This document shows, in pieces, positions 26,101-38,411 of a DNA stretch of 64,000 nt. The stretch covers positions 12,004,588 to 12,068,587 of the forward strand of contig OX359247.1 of assembly GCA_947179485.1 (NCBI GenBank), given 5' to 3'. Source of the DNA: Allacma fusca. Taxonomy: Eukaryota > Arthropoda > Collembola > Symphypleona > Sminthuridae. The translations under genes and the position numbers were made by a program. Every line of letters starts with the position of its first letter. Positions within the stretch are counted from its first letter, which is position 1. The notes below the pieces were generated by a model, which worked only from the letters and a program-made list of their open reading frames with translations, made no database searches and was not told the origin of the DNA.

Positions 26101-29100
26101 GTAGTAGCAAGTATGCACATATGTAATTATGTCACTGCTAGTAAAAAAGTACTATGAGGTAATAATAAAAGTGTGTTGCGTATCTTGGTGTAGTGTACTG
26201 TATGTATATACAAGTGAGAAAACCCTGAGTGATTTACCATGGATAACGAATATGTACTTATATCTGGAAACCATTGGATTCTAACGTTGTCAACTTCTTG
26301 ATAATTTTCTTTCTTGAAGATAGTGAATGATAATTGGTAAATATTTTTGTCACACGCAGGAAACTACACTCTGCTCATACTCAGCTTATAATGTCAGCCT
26401 TTGAGACGACAGTATTAGGAAAAAACGAAACGCACCGCCTGACAATTTTCTTTAGCACTTTCAACCTAACAGTAGTCCTCAATCCCTATGCACACACACA
26501 CATATAGCTACATAAACAGCTTGAAAAATTTCCTACCTCCATCTAAAAAAAAAACAGAGTCGTAAAAGTTTCCAAAGATTTTTTACCCAATGTGTGTATA
26601 TCTATATAGATATACATATATACATATAAACTTGTAAATACCTATGTATGGTTTGGAACGCGCAGGGACTGGTGTAGTATGTGACTTTGAACCAAAAAAA
26701 AAATAAACTATATGTTACATATTTATGCATGTGCAGTACAGAGGGGCTGTACTTCTTGGAAGTTTATATAAAAAAGTACACGGGATATCTACATATGGGC
26801 CCAAAGTAAGTAGCCGTGAGTTGAACACATGAGAATAGTAAAGATGTGGAAGAGGAGAGCGTTTTAAAAAGATGCTACAGTTTATCTTTTTTCCAACATG
26901 GAACATTTTTAGCCTTCGTACGAGAAAGGGAAACTCCATCTTCGTTTATGTCAGGACACGGCAGAGACTTATCCGGTGATCTTGAGAATGAGATTTGAAT
27001 GATATTTTTCAGACTCTTAGCCTTGTGTCGTCATGCAAAATCCCTAAGTAGCTTCCTCCCATGAATTTTCTTCCTCTCGTTAATTTTTTTCTAGTCATCT
27101 ATACTGTATCCCCTGTTCATTAAAACAGGATTCTTGGATTTTGGCAGTTTCATTTTTTTTTCTCGTTCCGTTTTTATTCTCTCGAATTTTTTAAAAAAAT
27201 AATGGAACCTTCCCCTAACTGCACATTATATCCCCCTGAGTGTATATATTTTACAGTTTCCTATAGAACTGATTTACATTGAAAACTTTTACGGGATAAA
27301 GTTTTAAAATAACTATCCACGTTAATATTCCAGTTAACTGACGGAGGATAATAATAAGTGAAGTATACTCAATAATGATGTATAGTAATACTGTAAATTT
27401 TTGAAAATGAAATGATAATGGTAATGATTGTTTTAATTTGAATTTCTTTGGAAATTATTATTTTTTTTTTTTGTTGGTCTTCTTCTTCACACATTGGGTT
27501 TGTATTGTCTTCTGGTTGATGGTTGACAAACTAATAATAAAATTATGGAGATTTGAGGTGGAGTGTTGACGCGGGCTGCAACGTTTTGAGAGTGACGTTT
27601 TTGTTGTAGCATTTCCCTTCACAGCGATTCGGACAGGCTATCCTACGTCCATCCTAGCATCACAGTACGGGTAAGTGTCTTCCTTCCTAGCAACAACATG
27701 CAGCTACGAATACGAAAAAAAAAACTACCAATACTACTATTGTACTATCTACTACTACACAGGAGGAAAAGAAAGATAAAAATGAGGATGAAAATAGGAA
27801 GAAATAATATACTCTTTTTTTTAAGGATCCTATCTCTATTTATGATTATTACTATTACATATATAGAGAGAACCTTTTAAAAACTCCTGGATAGCTTTTC
27901 CGGTGAACGGGCTTTTCCCATATATAGAGCAGACTCCTAATGATTTCCTGACTAGAATCCGTCATGCCTTATATATATATTTTTTTTTTACTCTGCGTCG
28001 ATCTTCCTCTTTCTTTCTCATCTCCCTCTTTCATTCACTCTCATGTACTACGGCGCTCCGATGTGTAAATGTAATAGTTCATCCCAACCCCCAGTGTAAT
28101 CAGCCTACGAGTGCTTTTGCCGTGCGGGATTTTCACTAATGCCCTGTCTTTCTCTTCTGTCTCTGTATTTTTCACTCACAACTCATTTATTTTATTTTGA
28201 CACGCAACTTGCACACATTTTGACAGTTAGCAATCACGCCTCGGATCTTGCATGATACGCATTTCTTGTATTTTTTTTTGTGAACATAGAAATATAATTA
28301 GATGTATCTATTTGTATCTATCTGTAGTCATCCGTCTCTCTTTATCTGCACATATTAAAGTCTGCTAAGCGGGCATTGAGCTACTTTTGGACGTGGCATT
28401 GTTCACATTGCTATTATTATTGAACGGAGTATTATATAAGATCACAGGGAGAGGAGGGATATATTTTGATATACTGGATGGATGGGTGTAGCCACGTATG
28501 TATACATAAGTGTGTACAAGCTTCTTTTTTTTTGTATATACACATAGGGGTTGAAAATGCTTGCCAAAAGGACACAGATTTTAGTTTTTGCTTCCAGCAT
28601 TACAGACAGAAGAATAAATAGTACCAGCCAGGCAGCTTATTAGATTCAATGGAACTTATTGCCCAATGCTCTCTGGAGTATTTATTTATTTTGTCCCTTT
28701 TGTGTGAGCTATACAGCACTACTTTGAAAGTAGCTTTAGCCTATGTCTAGCATCTAGCATCTGAAGTGCCATGGGAGACATACTGTATTGAGGAACACAA
28801 TAGGTTTTCAAAATTCTCCTCGAAATTTGTGAACAATATGAGAATTTGAATGAATACATGAGATTGAAATGAAGTAAAGCTGATTTGCTACTGTAAAAAG
28901 CTGTTTTGTATCCAATAATATAATTTTCTGTTTCAAAGAGAGCTCCATAGTATTATTCCTCAACTTGAGTTTTTGGCAAGTTATTCCATGTCTTAAGAGC
29001 ACTGATTCAATAGAAGGCTTAACTTTTCCAAAGGAAACTGAGCTTTTCCCGGAAGGGAAGTCAGACCGTATAGGTTACACGATGTAGGGATACTCATATT

Positions 29101-30131
29101 GAATTTAAAATATATCAGGGTATTTTTAAACATTATATGGACACGGATATTGCTTATATACGCAGGAGTGGTAATGAGATTTGAATTGATATAGTTTTTT
29201 TTTGTATATGTATTATTGTTGCCTCGAGCAAGCATGTTCATCAGCAGATTATGAATTTTGTATGGTGGATTTGAGAGTACTTTGTGCATTGGAGCTAATA
29301 ACAGTTTTTTTTATAAATATTATATTTGTACAAAAATATTACATATATGACATTTTTGATTCAGTGGTAAGCTATATATTCAAGCAAATTCCTATATATC
29401 CTTGCAAAGGAAGTAATGTCTACTAATGAAAGGATACGTTTTAAGTGTCACTGAAATAATTACTACAATTTGCAATTTGATGCTAATTTTCTTTAAAAAA
29501 AGACACATTAGAATGAAATTCATTTTTTTCGTTTTTTTAGGCTGCCTGCAAGCTATGTCTATCAACCGGCTGCCTATGGAAGCGCTCCTCTTCTCTCTTT
29601 GCCAGCAGCAACGACTTCACCAGCCTTAGCTGCAGCAATTGCATCGGCACAGAATAACTCTATGTCTCAATTCTATGACTATCAACCGGCGAACTTGGCG
29701 GCCTCTGGAGTGACTCCTGGCGGAAATGCAGCGGCGGCTGCCGCTGCTTTTGCCTCCCCAGGTGCAGCTCATTTTGCTGCTCAATTCGCTGCAGATCCGT
29801 AAGGACATTTTGAAATAATTTTTATGTCTTAACGTTTTTTTTTGAAAATACGAATTGTTTAAGGGTATTTAGTTTTAGGATTTGGGAGAAAGTGGGGAAA
29901 TTATATTTTAAGCGCCGATTTGATTTGTCCAGGTACCAGTCGTACTTAGCAGCAGCACAAGGAAATCCTCATGCAGCACAACATGCGGCAGCTGCCCATG
30001 CAGCGTATGCAGCGTACTTACCTCAGGTTGCTGCTGGAGCAATTCCAGCAGGGGGAGGGGCCGGAGCTGGTAACGCCGGTCTTCAGATCAATCCGTATGC
30101 CGCGGTTGCTCAAGATACCAGGATGCAATGA
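20157..30131 (+). CDS. Rbm24: RBM24/RBM38/SUP-12 family RNA-binding protein
   Basis: Six coding exons join in frame: 20157-20358, 22935-23155, 24417-24549, 27610-27670, 29541-29798 and 29933-30131. Every boundary has a GT donor and AG acceptor with matching phase. The RRM spans exons 2-3: [20 protein letters not shown] (RNP2), [14 protein letters not shown] (RNP1), then [20 protein letters not shown] and AILGAKPR, diagnostic of RBM24/RBM38/SUP-12. The rest is Ala-, Gln- and Tyr-rich and ends in DTRMQ, close to the DRMQ end of vertebrate RBM24. The family binds GU-rich RNA and controls muscle splicing and mRNA stability. Exon 1 is open upstream to a TGA at 20130 but has no ATG there; the first in-frame ATG is at 20304. 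I place the start provisionally at an ACG in good Kozak context (20157). An upstream exon carrying the ATG is equally possible. Length is 357 residues from the ACG or 308 from 20304. Confidence 0.93.
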
Positions 30132-31787
30132 CAGTTACAGTTTTAGCGTGGCTCAATTTGTACCCAGTCAATTTATTGTACTCATTTAAAATTTTTTTTG
30201 ATGCAGTAATAATGGTTTCAGCATACAAAGCAGCAGCAGCGTCTCCCGAATTATTATGTACTTAGAAATTTAATTAATAATTTTCAATTATTATTATTAT
30301 TATTCATTTTATGGGAATCATATTGACTCATGTGTAGTAACTGATTTCGTACTGATCTGAATTTACACCTTTACCACACGTAGATATGTATGTAGCATTG
30401 CTTACAAGTAGTTTTAGTCATTTGCTCCTTAATTGTTCAAAATGAACCCGTATCTGTAAGAAGATTTGGAAGTACTTATATGTGTAATGCAATCCAAGAC
30501 AACAACAAAAAAAATACAGAAACTGCCTACCGTGTAACATTTGAGATTTAACCTATTTGCAATGCTTTTTGAACAGCAGGGGATGACCTTGCAGGTAGCA
30601 CTAGTTTCACCTTCCGCCTTATATAACACGTAAAAACCGATCCATGTTGACCAAAGAATTTTGAAAGGTTCACAGTAGTAAGCACTGTTTTTTAAAAATG
30701 CTTCTTCCCTCATCTATTCTACTAAGTTCTCTCCCTTTCCAGAATCTTTTTAATTGTGCGTTCGCTCTGGAGTATTGAGTATATAACTTGTCTTCCTATT
30801 TGAGTAATCAACCTCAACCTTTTTATCGTCTTCCCATTTCTTTCTTTTGATTTACATTTTCTGAGAACTCAATCATATATGTGAGGTTACATGTACATAT
30901 GTACATAAAAGCGCCGTAGTCAATCATTGAATATGTCCCCCTTCCCATTTTAAGTCGAACCATAATAATAGTCATTCTAATGATTACAAATGAGATGACA
31001 TCAAGGAAAAAAAATAAAGTTCTGAGCGTGCCATATGAAATCAGTAGTAAGTTATGAATACTATAATCTACACATCTGCAATAATATTTTATTTGCAGAC
31101 TGTTTAACTGACACAATGTTTACATGTCAGGATAGATATTTTATACGCAAAAATGCTAATAATAATATCTGAATTTTACCTTGTGTACTTCTACAGAGAT
31201 ACAAGGGCCGGCAGAAAGGAAAGTATATGTGTAAGAGTTATAAATATGATAAGTATAAAATAGTTATGTAATGGTAATGTTTCAAAAATACGGAGAAAAT
31301 TTACTTTCTAGATTAGTTGTAAGCAGAGTAATTTATTAAAACAAAAAAACTTCACATTATGAGTAATAATTTATCATCCGGGATCTATATACGTGCGTCT
31401 TCTTGACTCCATAAGTTATGGAACGTACCATCAACTTACACCTATACTTACGACATACATACATACATACATAATATTAATATTGTTATTACAAATGCTT
31501 AAGTGCAATAAACATTTTGTAGACACCCCAAATTTAAGATCCCCTTTTCAACAAATTAAGACAATAACTTTAGTCATTCAAAGTCAACTAGGAATGATTC
31601 ATTTGTTAATGCATACTTGTTTAAATAATATGAATTTCGGTAATAAATATTTATAGTTCAAACTCTTCCGTCCGTACCTCTCTTCAATGTCATTCATCAG
31701 CATTTCGATACTTGCATTTTATAATAACTAGTAGGAATTCAGAGGATCCTTGAAGTATGTACGTACATATATAGCATTGATCTGTAT
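30132..31787. other. 3' UTR and spacer after the RBM24-like gene
   Basis: Probably includes the 3' UTR. AT-rich, with several AATAAT/TATTAT runs. No supported gene. Confidence 0.45.
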
Positions 31788-31897
31788 ATATATCGTTGTC
31801 TAAATTCTAAAAAGTACCATTTTCATTTTCGAACCCATTTAAAAGCATGGGTTATGAAATGAAAATGGTACTTTTTAGAATTTAGCCAACGATATAT
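31788..31897. repeat. near-perfect 110-bp foldback hairpin
   Basis: The arms 31788-31828 and 31857-31897 are reverse complements with one mismatch in 41. The 28-bp loop contains a second stem, AACCCAT/ATGGGTT. AT dinucleotides at both ends are compatible with a TA-targeting (Tc1/mariner-type) foldback MITE, but a transcribed hairpin is also possible. Confidence 0.85.
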
Positions 31898-32868
31898 GTA
31901 GGTACACATATTTGGGGCAAAAATTTGTGTTAGCTTTCCATTCAAGTAAATTCTGAATTTTAAGGGGGAATAATCAAATCAAATCCTTAATTATTACTAT
32001 ACGTTTCCTTCGCTGATCAGCCTCCTTTGAATTCATGCTCAATTTCCTGATTTTATGGAATCGTTCTGTATATGCTACACACCATACGTACTTACTCAAT
32101 TCGGGCATTGGGGTTTCTTTCATTGATTTTGCCTGGCGGACTCACATCTCCTCGATCCATCTTCTCATCTTTAAAACAAATCTTTCATGCCATGTCACCC
32201 ATATTTAACTCATATATCAATTCAATTATTAATGAGATGAAAGCTCTCCCTGAAGTGATATATGGAATGTACATATGTAAGAGTTTATGCGTTCCTTGAA
32301 TACATACTTGTGGTGCTTCCAGGACACAAATCCTTTTCCTTTCCTAAACGCTTGAATGCAAGAGAAAGCAAAAAAAAAAGTTGAAGAACCCTTATAGGGA
32401 TTAGGGTGCCAATACTTTTACATGCATATTGGAATACGAACGACATATGTACTTTCAGTACGTGCATATATGATTTCTGGCCAGCAACTCCTAAAGTTCT
32501 GGACCATTAATTTTTATACGGTCATACAACAATTGCATCCAGGAATCAATACTTTACGCTTCGTTACATCCAGTAAAACATCAATCGATCAGTCTATAGG
32601 TAATAAAAATGTACACTCTGTGTGCTATTAAACTGTCTACTGCAGTAAAAAAAATAATGCTATTGTAAATTCTAGTATGGTAATTACTCCTTCAAGCTCA
32701 TCCTCAACAGTTGAGCAGCCCATAAAAATGACGGTAAAATAAAATATTGGGCACATTTTAGTTTAAAGAGACAAAACGACAGGATTTTCAATTCAATGGA
32801 TTATTTTCTAAAAGTTGGGCATTATTGTTGACAGCAGACAACCGTCATTTCGTTCAGTAATGGATGAT

Positions 32869-32955
32869 AGCATATTGTCGCTGGAGAGGTAAAATGGTCT
32901 AATACTGTAAAACAGCGGCATGTAGACCATTTTACCTCCCCAACCACGATATGCT
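32869..32955. repeat. 87-bp imperfect hairpin
   Basis: The arms 32869-32901 and 32923-32955 pair over 33 positions with about four mismatches, all in the outer half. The inner stem GAGGTAAAATGGTCTA / TAGACCATTTTACCTC is perfect. The loop is 21 nt. Size and mismatch pattern resemble a microRNA precursor, though a MITE remnant cannot be excluded. Confidence 0.75.
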
Positions 32956-34222
32956 CAAGCACAATTGGTCTTTTTACAGAACTAAACGTGAGAACGATGG
33001 CTCAATAATCCAAATCAAAGATGTCCACCTATCCTAGACGTAGGCCTATTTGTAGGCTATTTGTAGGGGAGTAAGGAATCTTTTGCAGAGGCTTGTAGAC
33101 AAAATAGGGTGAAGGAATATACATTAAACCCTAGCCTACAAAATAGGTCGTAGAACTATACACGTATATACATATATGAGGCATGTCATATTCGTTTAAT
33201 TGCATTTAAGACGGGTATGATTCAAATTTCAGATTGTATGTTTTACGGTGCTTATCAGGCGTCAAAAGTTCGTCCGGTTTCGCATTGATTTGTGCTGGAA
33301 ACCTCCCCATTTAGAGTTCTAAATATTCATTGAAGTGGAAACTCAACCATTTGAGTGGAAATTCTAGTTTGAGTCCAATTCAAAAAAACGGGATTTACGA
33401 TGAGATATGTTGTCAGCCAGTTAATAAATTCATACTTTTCTTGCTTAGTTAAATATAGGAAATGTTTCATATGTTTAGCTTGTGAATTCTGAGTAATGTT
33501 ATACATGCCTTTGGACCAACGTTGTAAAACTTGGGCACGATTTCGGCCGCAAACCAAGGTGAGATTTACAAACTGATCTGTTCTTAGGGTTTTGGCCAAG
33601 ATAATTAAACTCAAACGATATTCCATTCCGATTTTAAATATTTGGAGCTTGAGGCAGGGATTCTAATTATTGGAGAACCATAGAATGCATTTAAGTATTC
33701 TGTCGGAAACGAAAAGCATATAAGATAAGAAATGCTTAATGGGTGTAGAATAAATTTGAGTTATTTTGCCAAAAAAATGTAGGCTTATTAAAAGACTAAA
33801 AATTAGCATGGGAAGGAATTTGTGAACAGAGATTTTTGAATTCGTTAACCTTTGACAGAGGATTTCAAAATTATTGGCGTCTTTTAGGGAAAATTGTTTT
33901 GTAAGCAGATCTCGAACCTTTTTCCAAGAAGGATTTTCGAAATCGTTGACGACTTCCCTGCAGGAACTGATCAGCAGGAATATTTAAAAGCGATCCCGCA
34001 CGGAGATTTACAAAAATTCGACCAATGACGGATTTCTGGCGTAGTTTTTATTGTAATATAATAAAACATACGGAAGATTGTTTACGGCAGTTATAGGTTT
34101 CATGGGGCCCAGAAGCAGGCTTTTTGATTCAGCCCTGGACCCGGCCAGGATTTTGGCGGGGTTCAGATTGTAAAAACGAACTTACATCTGGCTACGACCG
34201 GGTTCTGGCTGCACTAAAGAAA
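32956..34222. other. non-coding spacer
   Basis: No gene seen. A weak inverted pair, CCTATTTGTAGGCTA at about 33045 and its complement at about 33140, suggests another decayed small element. Confidence 0.4.
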
Positions 34223-34251
34223 CTAGTAAAAGCCCCGTGCTTCGCACAGGG
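34223..34251 (-). mobile_element. Helitron-like 3' terminus (1)
   Basis: Read on the minus strand, a GC-rich hairpin (CCCTGTGCGAAGCACGGGG) is followed six bases later by CTAG and then a host T. That is the layout of a Helitron 3' end: hairpin, CTRR, insertion before T. The 5' TC end was not located, so the extent is unknown. A similar hairpin lies at 34349-34364. Confidence 0.4.
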
Positions 34252-34950
34252 TCAATTACTTGAGAATTATGAGAGTATACACAAAATCGTAAATTGCTAT
34301 ATGTAGATCCCGTATTATGGCGTGTCGAGAAGGCTTAATATTAATAGCCCGCTTCGCTGGGCAAAGTAATCTCATATAAGACATTATTAATTGTAAGGCT
34401 AACAATTCGTTTCAAATAGCTAGTTGGCAATTCAACATCAAAAAATTATGGTACAACGCTCCAGCCCACTAATAAAAGTTCTCTCCCAAACTCAATATTT
34501 GGCTATACACGGGGAATTTAACTAATCGCTTGATCAACTTAATACCAACCAACGCGGTTATTAAATCTTGCTGTTGAATCACTGTGTGGTGCTTCACCCC
34601 TTAGTGGGTCAGCACAACGTGCTGATCAAATATGATTTTTTATGTTATTATAATTTGTATACATCTCAGTTGTATCGTAATAATGTAACTGAAGCCTCAG
34701 ACACTGGACGCACTGATAATTTAAAATAGGAAAAGTGAAAGGAATTCATATTAACGCAACACTTTTCAATTGCTATTGTTACTAAAGTCCGTGGTTCCTA
34801 CAAATCAATCCTTATCCTTAATTCGTAATGATATTTTTAGGGAATATAAAGATCAAATTTATGGATGTAAAGGCTTGTAATTACAAAATAGTGAGCAAAT
34901 AACTTCAGCAATACAAATTCTGAGAATTTATCTGACGTTATATATAAAAA

Positions 34951-34982
34951 CTAGCAATCAGGCCATCCGCCGAGGCGGATGG
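34951..34982 (-). mobile_element. Helitron-like 3' terminus (2)
   Basis: On the minus strand a perfect 9-bp stem (CCATCCGCC / GGCGGATGG, two-base loop) is followed eight bases later by CTAG and a host T. The stem is far more GC-rich than its surroundings. The 5' end was not found. Confidence 0.5.
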
Positions 34983-37336
34983 GATGTCGGGCGGCATTGA
35001 AATTTTAATTGTAATAATAAATTGAATGCAACAATAATATTTGATACAAATACCCTAGAAGTTCTATTTTTGAAGTAATTACACAGAATTATTATACAAA
35101 ATAACAAAGCAGCTGTTGTTACCCGCCATGTAAGGCTCACAGTTAACCACTTGGTTAAATTGTTATTGTATATTTTTTACGAAGGACCAGCACTTAGTGC
35201 AATTTAATTATCAGTTATATGTTGTAAATATTATTTATTTCCCATCAAGGTTCAACCTGTAAATTCGCCAGCTTAAGGCCAAACCTTAATTCTCAATCCT
35301 TTAGAAAAGATAATCTGCTGAGCTACTCACTCACGTCTCTTCTCTTTCCAATTTTAAAGCTGACTGACTTTAATCGATCATTTCTTAGTCCAAATCAATA
35401 ACAAAGTAAATCAAACAAATTGCTAATGAAAATATCCTATAAATCTTTAAGAATCATTAAATAAAAAATAATTCTAAACAGCATCAATATTGTTTAACGG
35501 TAACCATGTGAAACAGTAGTGATTCACGTCACAACAACAGCTATATAATCTTAACATGAAGGGTCTAACTATCCAATTTTACCCGTCTGTAACTTATTTC
35601 AGATATTTTCTAATATGAAATAATTACTGTTACCACTGTTTCGTAAATACCTTTGTATTTGTAGTAACTTCATTGTTGGAGTGGGTTTATCTGTTGTGAC
35701 CAAAGATGGGTCTTTTAATTCTATCAGGCCTATCTCATTCCTATAATTAAACTAACAATGCGCCTCCCTATTTGCCTATAATTATAATCCTCGTCAAGTT
35801 ATCTCCCCCTTTTAAGAAAATGTTCAACCAAACGCCTTCCTTAAATCATATAAACGCTAAAGCAACACGAAGTTCCTTCATATAATATAGGAAACAGGGA
35901 GAAGCCTACCTACATATATCCCTATAAATGTTCTTATAATATTCCTTTTGGGAGTATCATGCAACTATACCCTATTAAGAAGTTCAAAACTACTGCTTCC
36001 CTAAATAAGTACACCCTTAAAGTCCCTACAGAAAACTGAAAACCCCGCATGCATTTCGAAATATCCTGTACTTAATAATACTATATTTATTTATTACTAC
36101 GTTGGTCTGTTGGTTTGTTGGTCTGTTCCACGCTGAAAATTTGTTACATCATTGTCGACCAGATGTCCTTACAATCGTGCTATACAACGCTTTACTTCTC
36201 CGCATTTTTACAACCATTGCTAATTGTTGTAGTATAAAAGGTTTGTTTAGCATTGAGGTATTTCTGTTCTCTCTTTTTTACATTATTTTTACATTTTTGT
36301 ATTCTGAAATGGCATTATTTTTTGTTGACCTGGACAGAATTAAGTTGAAAACTTGGTTACTTTACCTAAAGCCTGCCCAAATCAACAAAAAAGAAATTTT
36401 AAAATTAAAAAAATGCTTTGATTTTTATTTTAAAGTATTTTTTTCCATAAAAATGAAAGAAAAAATGAACCGCTATGCTTCAACATGGCATGTACATAAG
36501 GACGACAACCATCACTACTACTACTACGATGAAGCTTTTAGTAAGATGGATTGTTGCAATAAGTACTTACTTTCAATTCCATTTGCTTTTTCCTAATAAG
36601 AATCCCACACTTATGTGTACAAAGTTCAGTCATTAAAATTCTCCTCTCCTCAAATTCGTCAGTGCTGTAACCGAACGTAGTTTTTCTCACTACCAGACTT
36701 AATTTAATCCAAATTTGATGATTTATGTCTAATAGCAGTATAGCCACCGCCTGCGTCGGTGGTTTACAGGGTTTCTCTTAAAAAGAGTACGAAGGAGGCT
36801 AGTTTTTATTAAATATGTAACGTTACATGTTTCAAAACTTCCTTAAGTACACAATTGCTTGTTTACGTTCTTTCACATTTGCCCATCCTTGCTCTGCCGT
36901 GTCCGTTGCAACTACCTTTATAATATATTCTGACTTACCTCTGCAAAATGCATCATATACATAGTTGACCATGCGAAAAAACGGGTTTTGGCAAATAAAT
37001 ACCAACTTTCTTAAAACTTTGTCCTTCAGATTTATTAATGGACATCAAAGCTTACTCTAATAGGAAACTCCCTTCGCTTTGAAACAAATGGGTAGTCACA
37101 ATCATTTGAGGTAATCCGGGGAATAAATAATGCTTCTCCAGCGGCTCTGCCTGTTAGAACAGTCGCGAATATTAAATTTTCTTGTAGTTGTGTAATAATT
37201 TAAACGGGTTATTAGACCTTTACCCAGCGTTGTATTAAGGTTCCGTAATAGTATTACACTTGCGCCAACAGGCATTAATGGCAAGCTATATATGCAACTT
37301 GTGTAATGTGTATGGGAGAGGACGCGGCACGTCAGC
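34983..37336. other. repeat-derived non-coding region
   Basis: AT-rich and probably made of decayed mobile-element bodies belonging to the hairpin-ended family. A 164-codon frame at 36102-36596 has no domain content and I do not treat it as a gene. Confidence 0.4.
36732..36762 (-). mobile_element. Helitron-like 3' terminus (3), degraded
   Basis: On the minus strand the stem CCACCG/CGGTGG, with a GC-rich loop, is followed by CTATACTG and then CTAT where CTAG would be expected. Similar layout to the two ends upstream, but weaker. Confidence 0.3.
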
Positions 37337-37806
37337 TAGGATTTGAACTTGGGACAATTTTTTGTTCCCTCAGACAATTCCGTCCCTTTCCGAAAGTATC
37401 GGGACAAAAGAAGTTCGTCCCGATACCGTCCTGAAATAATATTAGGACAAAAATTTAAAACCTCGGGGTGTCCGGTCCGAATCATGATCCCAGTCTTAAA
37501 AGAAATGCTCCAAATTCAACTGTTTATATAAGAGCACCTCCAGTAATAGTAAAAGTTTATTTTAAGAAGTGTTCATATAGAACATCAAATTTTAAACGGA
37601 ATAATTCCTGTACATAATAATTTACGGCAATATTTATTAAAGCATCTTTTTCTGTCCCGATCTATTGTTCCCTCCCGTCCCGAAATCTTCGGGAAAAAAA
37701 AGCTCGTCCCGATTCCGTCCTGACATAACATGGGAACAAAATGTTTGTCCCGAAACTGTCCCGTTCCCGTCCCGAAAACATCGGAGCGTGCCGAACAGAA
37801 GCCCTA
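37337..37806. mobile_element. decayed hAT-like MITE with GGGAC repeats
   Basis: Begins TAGGATTTGAACTTGGGACA and ends with a CCCTA complement. The flanking 8-mers are ACGTCAGC and GCGTTAGC (6 of 8). Dense GGGACA / TCCCGTCCC motifs fill both sides, as subterminal repeats do in hAT elements. The TIR similarity is weak. Confidence 0.45.
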
Positions 37807-37855
37807 GCGTTAGCTCATCAGCTGTAGCTGGCTGAAGCGCTCTGAGTGCTCTCAA

Positions 37856-38040
37856 ATACACACGTTGCGTATATAGCATACTGTATGTAAAACAATGGGA
37901 GAGCATCATGATATACATGTATGCAACGTGTATATAATTGGGAGACAGTCAGCTGACGCGGAGCGGAGCCGTGAGCGGTCAGCCATAGCCGTCAGCTCAT
38001 TACATGTAGCGCGCTCTCCCATTGCATTACATATAGCTTG
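37856..38040. repeat. inverted-repeat element
   Basis: TATGTAAAACAATGGGAGAG near 37885 is mirrored by CTCTCCCATTGCATTACATA near 38015. ACACGTTGC at 37860 is mirrored by GCAACGTGT at 37923. The interior is GC-richer than its surroundings. Probably a small foldback element. Confidence 0.45.
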
Positions 38041-38411
38041 CTATATGACTGAACTGACTGCACTGCGTATCAGCAGTCAGTCAGTTCTGATGTTGACTTG
38101 AGTAAGTCTTATGACGCGGGCGGAGGGAAATATAAAGTTTATGCCACGACCAAATTATTGTATTAGTGATGTTTATAATAATTATGATTAGCGCTTTTAA
38201 AAGCAGTTGGTATATGCTGAGAACCACAGCGAGCTGAGCGAGCTGAAAAAGCTCTCCTCTGCGACAACGTTTCAGCCCGCTGTGCTTCTCGGCTTGCTGT
38301 ATAAACCACCGACTTGCTTGGCTATATATTGAAATGAGCCGCGAAGGTTTGAATTGTAAAGCCAAAGCCGCGAAAGTTTAAATCAACGGACAGGTCGAGA
38401 GCAATAAGAAC

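Noticed and set aside
36102..36596. 164-codon plus-strand open frame
   Set aside because: Hydrophobic, Lys/Phe/Leu-rich composition expected of AT-rich random sequence. No domain, no splice partners, and it lies in repeat-derived DNA.
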